From: Rufibacter ruber
Lineage (GTDB): Bacteria > Bacteroidota > Bacteroidia > Cytophagales > Hymenobacteraceae
Assembly (NCBI RefSeq): GCF_001647275.1
Contig: NZ_LRMM01000021.1
Span: 17,030 to 81,029 of the forward strand
Length of the DNA: 64,000 nucleotides
Direction: 5' to 3'
The position numbers and the translations under genes are program-made. A model generated the notes under the pieces. It was not told the DNA's origin, ran no database searches, and saw nothing but the letters and a program-made list of their open reading frames with translations. Shown piece after piece: positions 56,381-64,000 of this stretch. Within the stretch, counting starts at the first letter, position 1. Each line of letters begins with the position of its first letter.

Positions 56381-56443
56381 CAGCCCCCATTTCTGTTTTG
56401 GGCTGTTTTCTGAAAAACAGCCCCAAAACAGAAATGGGGGCTG
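56381..56443. repeat. palindromic element, copy 22, longest hairpin
   Basis: A 63-base inverted repeat: CAGCCCCCATTTCTGTTTTG pairs through to CAAAACAGAAATGGGGGCTG, with a CTG-type loop. The outer CAGCCCCCA/TGGGGGCTG arms are unique to this copy, yet fully paired. Confidence 0.9.
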
Positions 56444-56810
56444 GGGAAAATGCTTTGTATTCCGCCGTGGCGGGAAATACCTTATTAAAATTACTTTAGC
56501 CCAACCGGGAGAATACCCTTCAGAGCTGCTGTAGGCCATGGGGGTGTTGAAGTTTGGGTGGCTTGTCTTAGGAGGTCTGCCTTTGAGGGATTATTTTTGG
56601 GGTGACGGCAAGGGGGAACCACCACGCCAGCTAAGGTAACTGTAGGCCAGAAGTAGCTGAATAAATTTTACCTAACTGGATTAGTACTATTCATTTGTTG
56701 GTTTACTCCTAAACCTGAACCCGGTAAATCTAGTTATTAACATGATAAATAAGGCAAAAGATCTTTCGCCTTTACACCATGTCATTAAGCTGCTAATTAA
56801 AAAAGTATAA

Positions 56811-57230
56811 ATGGATAAGAAGTACCTTCATCTGGAGCTGGACCGGTTGCACCACCTTTTGGTGCTGCACTGGCAGGACTTTGTTCCAAGTGAAGCGTAC
56901 CGTGAAGGCCTGTTAGAGGGGCTGCAGGTGTCCAGGCGGGAGAACGTGGTCAACTGGGTCATGGATACCAAGCACATGAAGGTAATCAGGCAGCCAGACC
57001 AGGATTGGACCGTCACCACCTGGTTTCCGCAGTTCCAACTCCTGGGGGTGAAGCGGCTGGGGATTGTGGTGTCTAATGATATCTTCAACCAGATGGCCAT
57101 CAGTAGCATGGTGGCGGCCCTCAGGTCTAAAATGTCTAGTGAGGTAGAGTACTTTCAGGAATTGGAGGCGGCGCTCCGGTGGGCGCAGGAGGGGGAGAGC
57201 GGCATTTCTACCTTGTTTACCGTACAATAA
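56811..57230 (+). CDS. STAS/SpoIIAA-like hypothetical protein (paralogue of the gene at 641)
   Basis: A 139-residue cytoplasmic protein. Its end (VEYFQELEAALRWAQEGE) and the segment VNWVMDTKHMKVI align with the protein at 641, so the two are paralogues. No signal or membrane segment is present. It is followed after 27 bases by two further small genes, possibly one operon. Confidence 0.65.
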   Translation: MDKKYLHLELDRLHHLLVLHWQDFVPSEAYREGLLEGLQVSRRENVVNWVMDTKHMKVIRQPDQDWTVTTWFPQFQLLGVKRLGIVVSNDIFNQMAISSMVAALRSKMSSEVEYFQELEAALRWAQEGESGISTLFTVQ

Positions 57231-57257
57231 GCCTATAAAACGTCTCTGGTTACCTGT

Positions 57258-57449
57258 ATGCAGATTAAAAAGAAAGTAAAAGCCATTCTTCCGTTAGAAG
57301 GCGGCCGTTTTGTGGCCCTGGGGGTGTTTGTAAAAGCCGCTGAGCAAGCCAATTGGTCAGACCAGGAGATACAGTCAGTGATAGATGAGGTGGTGGAGGC
57401 TGAAGAGCCTGAAGCGCTGGCTTTGCTGCAATCGTACACAGTGCAATAA
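57258..57449 (+). CDS. hypothetical 63-residue protein
   Basis: A short protein with basic start ([20 protein letters not shown]) and acidic C part ([16 protein letters not shown]). No family recognised. It lies between the STAS-like gene and another small gene with short gaps (27 and 15 bases), which supports a real cotranscribed gene. Confidence 0.5.
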   Translation: MQIKKKVKAILPLEGGRFVALGVFVKAAEQANWSDQEIQSVIDEVVEAEEPEALALLQSYTVQ

Positions 57450-57464
57450 TTATTACCGCCGCCT

Positions 57465-57725
57465 ATGCCGTTAAGTCCTAAACTGGAGGCCAAGCTGGCC
57501 AAACCATATGCCCCCTCTTCCCGCATTGATGATGTTTTTGCCGGGAACGACCTCACCTTTATCACAGATGAGAACGGCCGGGCGGTCACCTTGTTCATTG
57601 GCAGGCGCCGGCCAGACGGCAGCATTAGCGGCGAGCGGTACGTGCGCCGGTTCAAATATGAGGCAGACGGCACTACCGTCAAGTCCAGCCACTGGGAAGG
57701 CAAAGGCAAAGTCACCCGTTCCTGA
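57465..57725 (+). CDS. hypothetical 86-residue protein
   Basis: A small, basic protein (pattern IGRRRPDGSISGERYVRRFKY) with no signal peptide or membrane segment. Third in the run of small genes from 56811. Function unknown. Palindromic copy 23 follows the stop codon. Confidence 0.55.
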   Translation: MPLSPKLEAKLAKPYAPSSRIDDVFAGNDLTFITDENGRAVTLFIGRRRPDGSISGERYVRRFKYEADGTTVKSSHWEGKGKVTRS

Positions 57726-57727
57726 CG

Positions 57728-57775
57728 TTTCTGTTTTTGGCCTGTTTTCAGAAAATCAGGCTAAAAACAGAAACT
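57728..57775. repeat. palindromic intergenic element, copy 23
   Basis: GTTTCTGTTTTTGGCCTG with CAGGCTAAAAACAGAAAC; immediately after the small gene run, in terminator position. Confidence 0.8.
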
Positions 57776-57968
57776 TTATTGCAGCCGGTGTCCCTTTCGG
57801 CAAATGCCGAAAACAGCATTGAAAAAAGTTTCCCCTTAAAAAAGGCGTATTGGTTTCTTGAGGAGAGGCGGCCTGGTCATTTCACCTGATGATAAAATGG
57901 CCCTAAGGCATCTCTGTTCCCAACTCTTTCCAGAATTGCCCCCGTATTTAGGGCAAAAACCCGGTGGT

Positions 57969-58646
57969 ATGAAAATATTGGTCATTGAAGATGAGCCCGC
58001 CATGCTGGAGAACATGGTCAGTTCCCTTAAACAGGAGCAGTACATGGTAGAGTCTGCCTCTACCTTTGATCTGGCCCTGGAGAAGGTTTCCCTGTATGAC
58101 TATGACTGTATTCTGCTGGACATCACCCTGCCAGACGGCAACGGCCTGGAACTGCTGGAGGAACTGAAGAAACAGCAGAAAACGGACGGGGTGATCATTG
58201 TCTCCGCCAAAGACAGCCTGGATGATAAAATTGCCGGTCTGGAGATGGGCGCAGATGATTACCTGCCCAAGCCGTTCCACATGGCAGAACTGCACGCCCG
58301 GGTAAAGTCTGTGCTGCGGCGCAGAAAGTTTGAGGGCAACAACCTGCTCCAGCTCCAGAACCTCCAGATTGACTTAGACAAGCATGAAGTACAGGTGGCC
58401 GGCCAGGAACTCACCCTCAACCGGAAAGAGTATGACATCCTGCTGTACCTGGCTACCAACAAAGACCGGCTGGTGAGCAAAACCGCCTTGGCCGAGCACG
58501 TGTGGGGCGATTACATTGACCAGGCAGACAACTATGAGTTCATCTACTCGCAGATCAAGAACCTCCGGAAAAAGCTCAAAGACCATTGCGCCGAAATAGA
58601 AATCCAGGCCATTTACGGCATTGGCTATAAACTGGTCATAGTATGA
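57969..58646 (+). CDS. response regulator, OmpR/PhoB family
   Basis: With the ATG at 57969 it has 225 residues, the usual size. The receiver starts MKILVIEDEPAMLENM, and the phosphoacceptor is Asp51 in CILLDITLPDG; the conserved Lys is in DYLPKPFHMAEL. A winged-helix domain follows with LTLNRKEYDILLYLATN and YIYSQIKNLRKKLK-like residues (QIKNLRKKLKDHC). A longer frame from 57858 adds 37 atypical residues and is not used. Its stop overlaps the kinase start (ATGA). Confidence 0.92.
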   Translation: MKILVIEDEPAMLENMVSSLKQEQYMVESASTFDLALEKVSLYDYDCILLDITLPDGNGLELLEELKKQQKTDGVIIVSAKDSLDDKIAGLEMGADDYLPKPFHMAELHARVKSVLRRRKFEGNNLLQLQNLQIDLDKHEVQVAGQELTLNRKEYDILLYLATNKDRLVSKTALAEHVWGDYIDQADNYEFIYSQIKNLRKKLKDHCAEIEIQAIYGIGYKLVIV

Positions 58647-59902
58647 AACTGCTCAACCGCGCCACCGCCTACTTTGCCGTGCTGCTCCTGGTGGTGCTTT
58701 CTGCGTGGGCGGCTCTTTTTTACTACAACATGCTGGATGAAATCTATGACAGCATAGATGATGGCCTGGAGAACCAGAAAATACTGGTGATGCAAAAAGC
58801 CCTGCAAGACAGTACCGTGCTGGCGCAGCGGGAGTTTGAGGCCGGGTATTACCAGGTCAAGGAGCTCCCCTTTAACCTGGCGGTCAACCGCAAAGACCAG
58901 TACCGGGACACGCTCATGTACATGTTGAATGAGAAGGATTATGAGCCGGTCAGATTGCTGGTGACGGTTTTTCAGCAGGGCGGGCGGTATTATGAGCTAC
59001 GGGTGATCACCTCTATGGTAGAGGAAGATGACCTCATTGAAGACCTGCTGTACTCCCTGCTGTGGCTGTACCTGGGGCTGCTGGTAAGCCTTTTAACCCT
59101 GAACAACCTTGTGCTCAAGAGTATCTGGCAACCCTTTTATCAGATACTGCACCGGCTGCAGCGGTTCAGGCTGGAGAAAGGGGAGGCCCTGCCCCCGGTC
59201 AAGACCAACATTGAAGAGTTCAGGCTGCTGCATGAGACGGTAGACAAGCTGCTGCAAAGCAACATTGACACCTATAACAGCCAGAAAGCCTTTATTGAAA
59301 ACGCGTCACATGAGTTGCAAACACCGTTGGCCATCAGCCTGAACAAGCTGGAGCTGCTGGTAGAGAAAGAAGGGCTCACAGAAGAGCAGATGCTGCAGCT
59401 GGGTGCGGTGATGCAGCACCTGGGGCGGCTTTCGCGGCTGAACAAGTCCCTGTTGCTCCTGTCTAAGATTGAGAACCGCCAGTTTCAGGAGATGGGGCCG
59501 GTGAACCTGCAGGAGATTGTACGGCAGGCACTGGCAGACCTGGGAGATCAGATAGAATACAAAGAGCTGCAGGTTTCTGTGCAGGAGGAGCCGTGTCTGG
59601 TGCAGGTAAACCCAGATCTGGCCACGGTGCTGGTGTACAACCTGCTCAAGAATGCCGTGGTACACAATGTGCAGGGCGGCTTTCTCAACCTTCACCTCAC
59701 TGCCCAGGCGCTGGTGCTGGAGAACTCCGGCAAAGACCAGGCGCTAGACACCCAGAAACTGTTCTCCCGGTTCTACAAAGAGGCTTCAGTGTCTGGCTCA
59801 ACGGGGCTGGGGCTGGCCATTGCCAAAGCCATCTGTGACCTGTACGGGTTCAGCATCAGGTACCGCTACCAGCAGGCGCACCTTCTGGAAGTAACATTCT
59901 AA
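58643..59902 (+). CDS. sensor histidine kinase
   Basis: A 419-residue membrane kinase coupled to the preceding regulator. Two membrane segments (about 10-29 and 132-154) flank a periplasmic domain of about 100 residues. His223 in ENASHELQTPLA is the phosphorylation site, and the HATPase domain has the N box LVYNLLKNAVVHN and a G box GSTGLGLAIAKAIC. The signal it senses is unknown. Nearest downstream gene is the PepSY-like lipoprotein, a possible target. Confidence 0.92.
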   Translation: MKLLNRATAYFAVLLLVVLSAWAALFYYNMLDEIYDSIDDGLENQKILVMQKALQDSTVLAQREFEAGYYQVKELPFNLAVNRKDQYRDTLMYMLNEKDYEPVRLLVTVFQQGGRYYELRVITSMVEEDDLIEDLLYSLLWLYLGLLVSLLTLNNLVLKSIWQPFYQILHRLQRFRLEKGEALPPVKTNIEEFRLLHETVDKLLQSNIDTYNSQKAFIENASHELQTPLAISLNKLELLVEKEGLTEEQMLQLGAVMQHLGRLSRLNKSLLLLSKIENRQFQEMGPVNLQEIVRQALADLGDQIEYKELQVSVQEEPCLVQVNPDLATVLVYNLLKNAVVHNVQGGFLNLHLTAQALVLENSGKDQALDTQKLFSRFYKEASVSGSTGLGLAIAKAICDLYGFSIRYRYQQAHLLEVTF

Positions 59903-60221
59903 GGCTGTTTCTGGGCTGTTTTCTGAAAAACAGCCCAGAAACAGGAAACTTTATTCTGCGCCAGAGCCTGGTTAAATCTGCCTTTCACGCCGCAGAGTGC
60001 CAGGCAAAATGCCGTCGCTCACCCTTTTCTTGCCCCGTGGCGCTGCTGCGCAACTCAACTACTGCTGTTGTAGATCCTCTCTCTGGCACTCTTCGCCCGT
60101 AAATAAAAAATCAGATATGCTCTGAAAAAAAAAATCAGCAATGCAGGCCTATTCCCAATTGTTTCCGGTTTTGAGTCTGACCTTTGGACTGTAAATTATA
60201 ATTAACCTGAAGGAAAAAGAT
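59903..60221. other. intergenic region after the kinase gene
   Basis: 319 bases with palindromic copy 24, then unstructured sequence with an A-rich run at 60125-60133. No gene is supported. Confidence 0.5.
59904..59947. repeat. palindromic intergenic element, copy 24
   Basis: CTGTTTCTGGGCTGTTTTCTG and AAAAACAGCCCAGAAACAG, perfect over 18 bases. It starts two bases after the kinase stop. Confidence 0.85.
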
Positions 60222-60662
60222 ATGAAAGCCAGTATGATAGCCTTGATAACAGCCGGAACCGTGTTCATGGGCTGTAGCCAGAAAATCACCCCGGAGAACC
60301 TCCCCTCAGTGGTGAAAAATGCCGTGCATTCTAAATTCCCCGCCGCCCAGGTGGTGGAGTGGGAGAAGGAGGGGAGCCTCTTTGAGGCCGAGTTCGCCAT
60401 AGGCCAGACTGAATACACCGCCCTGGTAGACGGCACCGGCAATATTGTGAAAAGCAAGCAGGAGCTCACCGCTGCTGACCTGCCGGCAGAAATAGCCATG
60501 ACCCTGAAGAAAGACTTCCAGGCCTACCTGGTGGAAGACGTGGAGCGGGTAGAGCAGCAAGGGCAGGTGTACTTTCAAGTGGAGTTGGAGAACAACAATG
60601 AAGAGCTGAAACAAGTGTACACCGCTGCCGGCACCGCCGCTTCAGTGCCCTTCTGGGACTAA
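60222..60662 (+). CDS. PepSY-like (DUF2874-type) lipoprotein
   Basis: A 146-residue protein with a short lipobox signal (VFMGCSQK, Cys18). The mature part has two PepSY-like repeats: VKNAVHSKFPAAQVVEWEKE then EAEFAIG, and later LKKDFQAYLVEDVERVEQQG then YFQVELE. Such 'beta-lactamase-inhibitor-like' domains are common in Bacteroidota periplasmic proteins, often next to two-component systems as here. Confidence 0.75.
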   Translation: MKASMIALITAGTVFMGCSQKITPENLPSVVKNAVHSKFPAAQVVEWEKEGSLFEAEFAIGQTEYTALVDGTGNIVKSKQELTAADLPAEIAMTLKKDFQAYLVEDVERVEQQGQVYFQVELENNNEELKQVYTAAGTAASVPFWD

Positions 60663-60693
60663 GCCTGCCTGAGGGCAGGAAAGGTTGAGAAAA

Positions 60694-60731
60694 GCTGTTT
60701 TCGGCCTGTCTTCAAGAAACGCGAAAACAGA
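60694..60731. repeat. palindromic intergenic element, copy 25 (degenerate)
   Basis: GCTGTTTTCGGCCTGTCTTC with GAAACGCGAAAACAG; right arm lost several bases. Confidence 0.5.
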
Positions 60732-60802
60732 AACAAACAGTATACAGCGTATGGCCAGACGGTTTTGCCAGGCCCGCGCTTCACCAGTAAATAAAGAAAA
60801 CT

Positions 60803-61713
60803 ATGAAACGGTTGCAAGTCATTATTGGAGGGCTTCTCCTGTCAGTGTCCCTGATTGCGTGTGAGGCCAGTCAGGCAGATGCCAAGGGCACTGAGGGGGC
60901 CCGTAAGGAAAAGAAAGCGAAGAAAGAGAAGGTGGCGCCAGAGCCGGCCTCTGCCGCGTCACAGTGACCCAGAAATGGGAGGTGCCTGAGATTCTGCGTG
61001 AAGTCTCTGGCATTGTCTATATGGGGAACGGCCAGTTTGCCTGCATTCAGGATGAGGCCGGGGTGATCTTCATTTACAACACCCAATCTGGGTTGATTGA
61101 GCGCCAGATTACCTTCGGCGCAGCCGGTGACTATGAGGGTATTGCCCTGAACGGGACCACGGCCTACGTGGTGCGCAGTGACGGGAGGGTTTTTGAGGTG
61201 ACCAACATTGACACGCCCAAGAACAAGGTGAGCGAGTTTACCACCCACCTCACCGCCAACCACAACGTAGAGGGGCTGGCGTTTGACCAGAAGAACAACC
61301 GCCTGCTGCTGGCCATCAAGGGCGAGGAGGCCGGCGCCCCAGACTTCAAAGGGATTTATGCCTTTGACCTGGCCGCTAAGAAACTGGCAGAGCAGCCCAT
61401 TATGAAACTGAGCCTGCGGGACCCGCAGCTGTCTAAGCTGGCGAAGGCCAAGCGCAAGAGCCTGAGCAAAATCTGGCAGCCGTCTGAGATTGCCGTGCAC
61501 CCGGTATCAGGGGAGATTTACCTTACGGAGGCCTCTAACCCGCAGATCTTCATCCTGAATGAAAACGGAAGCATCAAGAAGCGGTACCCGTTGAGCAAGT
61601 CCCAGTTCTATAAACCAGAGGGGATTGCCTTCAGCCCGGCTGGGGAGCTCTTCATTTCTAACGAGGGCAAAAAAGAAAAAGGGAATATTATGGCCGTACA
61701 GATCAAGTCATAA
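60803..61713 (+). pseudogene. SdiA-regulated-type lipoprotein, split by a one-base deletion
   Basis: A 54-codon frame (60803) begins MKRLQVIIGGLLLSVSLIAC, a lipoprotein signal with Cys20, and stops at 60967 after AASQ. The frame opening at 60964 goes on TQKWEVPEILREVSGIVYM, the usual next part of SdiA-regulated-domain beta-propeller proteins, ending LFISNEGKKEKGNIMAVQI. One base (a G of GG) seems lost near 60964/60965. If intact, the protein would be about 303 residues and outer-membrane- or periplasm-anchored. Alternatively, the second frame (from GTG at 60964) is expressed alone without a signal. Confidence 0.75.
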
Positions 61714-61717
61714 CCAG

Positions 61718-61758
61718 TGCGTTTTAGCGCTGTTTTGACAAAAACAGGCCAGAAACAG
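61718..61758. repeat. palindromic intergenic element, copy 26
   Basis: GCGTTTTAGCGCTGTTTTG with CAAAAACAGGCCAGAAAC; runs into the terminator that follows. Confidence 0.6.
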
Positions 61759-61794
61759 AAAAGCCGCCCCGGTTACCGGGGCGGCTTTTCTGTT
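61758..61794 (+). terminator. terminator of the SdiA-regulated-type gene
   Basis: GAAAAGCCGCCCCGG and CCGGGGCGGCTTTTC form a perfect GC-rich stem with a TTA loop, followed by TGTT. Confidence 0.75.
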
Positions 61795-61908
61795 AAGAGC
61801 GCATGCGAGGGGCTTTCTCTGGGGTGGGCATATCAAAAAGTTCTTGCAAATGCTGTATCGGTTTGCTACTTTTATTGATATTAATATGATATCAAAATAA
61901 CTAAAGCT

Positions 61909-62796
61909 ATGAATGCAGAAAAACCCCATCACCCCGCTTCCGGCTACGCCATTCTGGTGTTGCTTTTGCTCCTGATCATGGCAGGCGGTGCCTGTGTGTA
62001 TTACATAAGCCCAGAGGTCATGGTGCCCTTTGCGTTGGTGTTCATCTTTCTGTGCAAGGGTTTCAAAATTGTAAACCCCAATGAATCAAGGGTGCTCACC
62101 CTGTTTGGCGAGTACAAAGGCACCATTAAGCAGAACGGCTTTTTCTGGGTAAACCCGTTCTTCGCGTCTAAAGACATCTCCCTGCGCGCCCGTAATCTGG
62201 ACACCAACCCCATTAAGGTGAATGACAAGTTGGGCAACCCCATCATGATTGGCGTGGTGCTGGTATGGCGGGTAGAGGAGACCTTTAAGGCTGCGTTTGA
62301 GGTTGACAATTTTGAGCTTTTTGTGAAAGTGCAGAGCGAGTCTGCCATGCGCAAGCTGGCCGGTGCCTACCCGTATGACAACTTTGAAGACGAAAGCGAG
62401 ATTTCGCTGCGCGGCAGCAGCCAGGAAGTGAATGATGAGCTGGAGCGGGAACTCATGGAGCGCCTGGCCATAGCCGGAATCCATGTGCTGGAGGCCCGCA
62501 TCAGCTATCTGGCCTACGCCCAGGAGATTGCCAGTGCCATGCTGCAGCGCCAGCAGGCAACCGCCATTGTGGCCGCCCGCGCCAAAATAGTAGAGGGGGC
62601 TGTGGGCATGGTAGACATGGCCCTGGCGCAACTGAATGACAAACGCCTGGTCACCTTTGATGAAGAACGCAAAGCCGCCATGGTCAGCAACCTCATGGTG
62701 GTGCTTTGCTCAGACCGGGCGTGTCGCCGGTGGTCAACACAGGAACCTTACACCCCTAGCCTATGGCCGAAAAAAAATCGTTTGCCCTGCGCATGA
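61909..62796 (+). CDS. SPFH domain (band 7) membrane protein, C terminus frameshifted
   Basis: A 295-residue frame. An N-terminal hydrophobic segment pair (about 13-50) precedes the SPFH core: [40 protein letters not shown], then [20 protein letters not shown]. The last about 25 codons look wrong. One G is missing in the GGG run at 62717-62719; restoring it gives an end [11 protein letters not shown] and a stop at 62757-62759, three bases before the next gene. SPFH proteins scaffold membrane microdomains. The pairing with an RHH gene is common in this family. Confidence 0.8.
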   Translation: MNAEKPHHPASGYAILVLLLLLIMAGGACVYYISPEVMVPFALVFIFLCKGFKIVNPNESRVLTLFGEYKGTIKQNGFFWVNPFFASKDISLRARNLDTNPIKVNDKLGNPIMIGVVLVWRVEETFKAAFEVDNFELFVKVQSESAMRKLAGAYPYDNFEDESEISLRGSSQEVNDELERELMERLAIAGIHVLEARISYLAYAQEIASAMLQRQQATAIVAARAKIVEGAVGMVDMALAQLNDKRLVTFDEERKAAMVSNLMVVLCSDRACRRWSTQEPYTPSLWPKKNRLPCA

Positions 62797-62948
62797 ATGC
62801 AGAGATGATGAAGGCGGTAGAAAAATGGGCAGCAGATGAGTTCAGGAGTACCAACGGCCAGATTGAATGGATTATTCAGGAAGCCCTGAAAAAGGCGGGC
62901 CGCATGCCCAAGCCCAAACCAGATAGACCTGAAGAAGCGGCTCCCTAA
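62763..62948 (+). CDS. ribbon-helix-helix (Arc-like) DNA-binding protein
   Basis: A 61-residue protein with the Arc/MetJ-type pattern: a beta strand [19 protein letters not shown] followed by SxNGQIEWIIQEALKKAG helices. The C-terminal tail is Pro- and Lys-rich. It lies directly after the SPFH gene and overlaps the frameshifted SPFH end, so cotranscription is likely. It may autoregulate the pair. Confidence 0.8.
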   Translation: MAEKKSFALRMNAEMMKAVEKWAADEFRSTNGQIEWIIQEALKKAGRMPKPKPDRPEEAAP

Positions 62949-63187
62949 TGTCTGCTCTATCCCTCAGATCTGGGCATCCCCTTCCGCCCGGGGCGGAAAA
63001 AAGGGTGAATTATCAGTTGAACAGCTTGCTCCCAAGTCTGGAAAGGCCACGTTGACACCTATACCTTCAGCTGGAGGTGCCCGTGAGAAGTAGGCGGTTC
63101 CCTTGCGGGAAATCAAATTTCTGCTGAATGGAACTGGCGGAAGGGCGGGAAACCCATAGCCGCCCCGCCTCTGTCAGATAAGAAGCA

Positions 63188-63222
63188 TAGAAGCAAGCCT
63201 GCTGGAGGCAGGCTTGCTTCTA
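63188..63222. terminator. strong hairpin
   Basis: TAGAAGCAAGCCTGC and GCAGGCTTGCTTCTA, a 15-base perfect stem with a five-base loop. The T tract is short, so it is called a terminator with caution. Confidence 0.55.
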
Positions 63223-63290
63223 TACAGGGCGCATCAATGAAGCCTGGCAGAATAAAACCCTCCCATTCCTGAACCGCTAAAGTAGAATTG

Positions 63291-63330
63291 CGTTTTGGGC
63301 CTGTTTTTCCAAAAACAGGCCCAAAACAGG
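63291..63330. repeat. palindromic intergenic element, copy 27
   Basis: GTTTTGGGCCTGTTTTTCC and AAAAACAGGCCCAAAAC, an almost perfect inverted repeat. Confidence 0.85.
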
Positions 63331-63603
63331 TTCAGCGGAGACCGCCTCAAATTCCCACCTTCCCTGCCGGGTAGAGGCTGTTTCCTTTCACCTGACAGAG
63401 ATCCCCCTCTCAGGAGAATTACTTTCTGAAAATATAGTGGTTTGTTTTTGTGTTGATTCTCATAGAGTTTAGCCATAAAAGGGTAGAAATACTGATGGAA
63501 ATTGAAATGTAATCAAATTGTTATTGAAGATAAATTAGATAACTTAAGCCTGATTTTATTGAACTCATTTTCCCCAAAACTCTACCTATAAAATCAAACC
63601 TAT

Positions 63604-64000
63604 ATGGAATACCAATTAAAAGAAGCCAGCGGCAAGCTGGGGATCCTGCTGCCGGGCCTGGGCGCGGTGGCGACCACCCTGATCGCGGGTGTGGAGTCGA
63701 TCAAGAAAGGGTTTTCACAGCCGGTGGGCTCGCTCACGCAGATGGGCCGGATCCGGCTGGGCAAGCGCACCGAGAACCGCCACCCGCTGATCAAGGATTT
63801 TGTGCCGCTGGCTGATTTGAACAACATCGCTTTCGGCGGCTGGGACGTCTATGCAGACAACGTGTTCGAGGCGGCCGTCAAGGCCAGGGTGCTGGAGCCC
63901 GTGCTGCTGCACGCCATCAAACCCGAGCTGGAGGCGCTCAAGCCCATGAAGGCGGTCTTCGACAAGGCCTACGCCCGCAACCTGGACGGCGAGCACGTGA
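63604..64000 (+). CDS. inositol-3-phosphate synthase, 5' part (runs off the window)
   Basis: The first 132 codons of a longer gene. The start reads EYQLKEASGKLGILLPGLGA, with a Rossmann-type GLGAVATTLIAG, then IRLGKRTENRHPLIKDFVPL and NNIAFGGWDVYADN, which identify the NAD-dependent enzyme that cyclises glucose-6-phosphate to inositol-3-phosphate. It is the first step of inositol or inositol-lipid synthesis, seen in some Bacteroidota. No stop before the window ends. Confidence 0.88.
   Translation, partial: MEYQLKEASGKLGILLPGLGAVATTLIAGVESIKKGFSQPVGSLTQMGRIRLGKRTENRHPLIKDFVPLADLNNIAFGGWDVYADNVFEAAVKARVLEPVLLHAIKPELEALKPMKAVFDKAYARNLDGEHV

Larger units (their letters stand above)
56292..56810. 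other. intergenic region before the second STAS-like gene
   Basis: 519 bases. It holds the terminator above, palindromic copy 22 and an AT-rich stretch at 56650-56805. No gene was found. Confidence 0.5.
62949..63603. other. intergenic region before the inositol-phosphate synthase gene
   Basis: 655 bases with no gene. It holds a strong hairpin at 63188, palindromic copy 27 and an AT-rich last 150 bases that probably contain the promoter of the downstream gene. Confidence 0.55.

Overview
The window looks like a chromosomal segment of a Bacteroidota bacterium of the Cytophagales, most likely the family Hymenobacteraceae (Rufibacter-like). This is inferred from gene content (hpt-adk-obg block, PorV/PorQ-like barrel gene, DUF5763-like secreted peptide, SPFH plus ribbon-helix-helix pair, K+-dependent membrane pyrophosphatase), weak Shine-Dalgarno sequences, and several promoters with a TAnnTTTG -7 box. 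No rRNA, tRNA, CRISPR array, prophage or complete insertion sequence was seen.

Layout. 1-10.0 kb: small lipoprotein, STAS-like protein, saccharopine dehydrogenase-like oxidoreductase (minus), gcvP, small secreted Cys-rich peptide, PorV-like outer-membrane gene coupled to a helix-hairpin-helix/barrel gene (frameshifted), flavin reductase-like protein. 10.3-12.2 kb: umuD-umuC, in which UmuD has lost both catalytic residues. 12.4-31.3 kb: asnB followed by an AT-rich surface-glycan locus (ugd, uxs, a UDP-glucuronate epimerase-like gene, eight glycosyltransferases including a GT14 branching/xylosyltransferase-type enzyme, a PglK/MsbA-type ABC flippase, an acyltransferase, and a convergent polytopic membrane protein that may be the polymerase). 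31.4-34 kb: TPR protein and M42 aminopeptidase. 34.1-36.3 kb: hppA with two frameshifts. 36.8-39.7 kb: hpt, adk and frameshifted obgE. 40.5-42.2 kb: grpE-dnaJ. 42.9-45.1 kb: NatAB-like ABC exporter. 45.1-51.8 kb: ChaN-like protein, IscA-type protein, DinB and small membrane proteins. 52.0-54.3 kb: tex. 54.7-63 kb: transglutaminase/TPR protein, three small unknown genes, a two-component system, a PepSY-like lipoprotein, an SdiA-regulated-type lipoprotein (frameshifted), and SPFH protein plus RHH protein. The window ends inside an inositol-3-phosphate synthase gene.

Two window-wide patterns stand out. First, about 27 copies of a 40-60 base perfect or near-perfect palindrome (half-site like CTGTTTTTGGCCTGTTTT) fill intergenic spaces outside the glycan locus. 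None occurs between about 10.9 and 32.8 kb, which supports a foreign or recently exchanged origin for that locus. Outer stem bases vary between copies but stay paired. Second, six single-base deletions disrupt five conserved genes, including obgE, which is usually essential. All six are deletions and three lie in G runs, so sequencing or assembly error is the simplest explanation, and the genes are probably intact in the cell.

Other repeat structure includes two REPIN-like inverted pairs (36.5 and 42.4 kb), an inverted 150-base module (39.7 and 42.6 kb), a 37-base exact inverted repeat (42.5 and 46.4 kb), and a MITE-like pair (1.3 and 54.6 kb).
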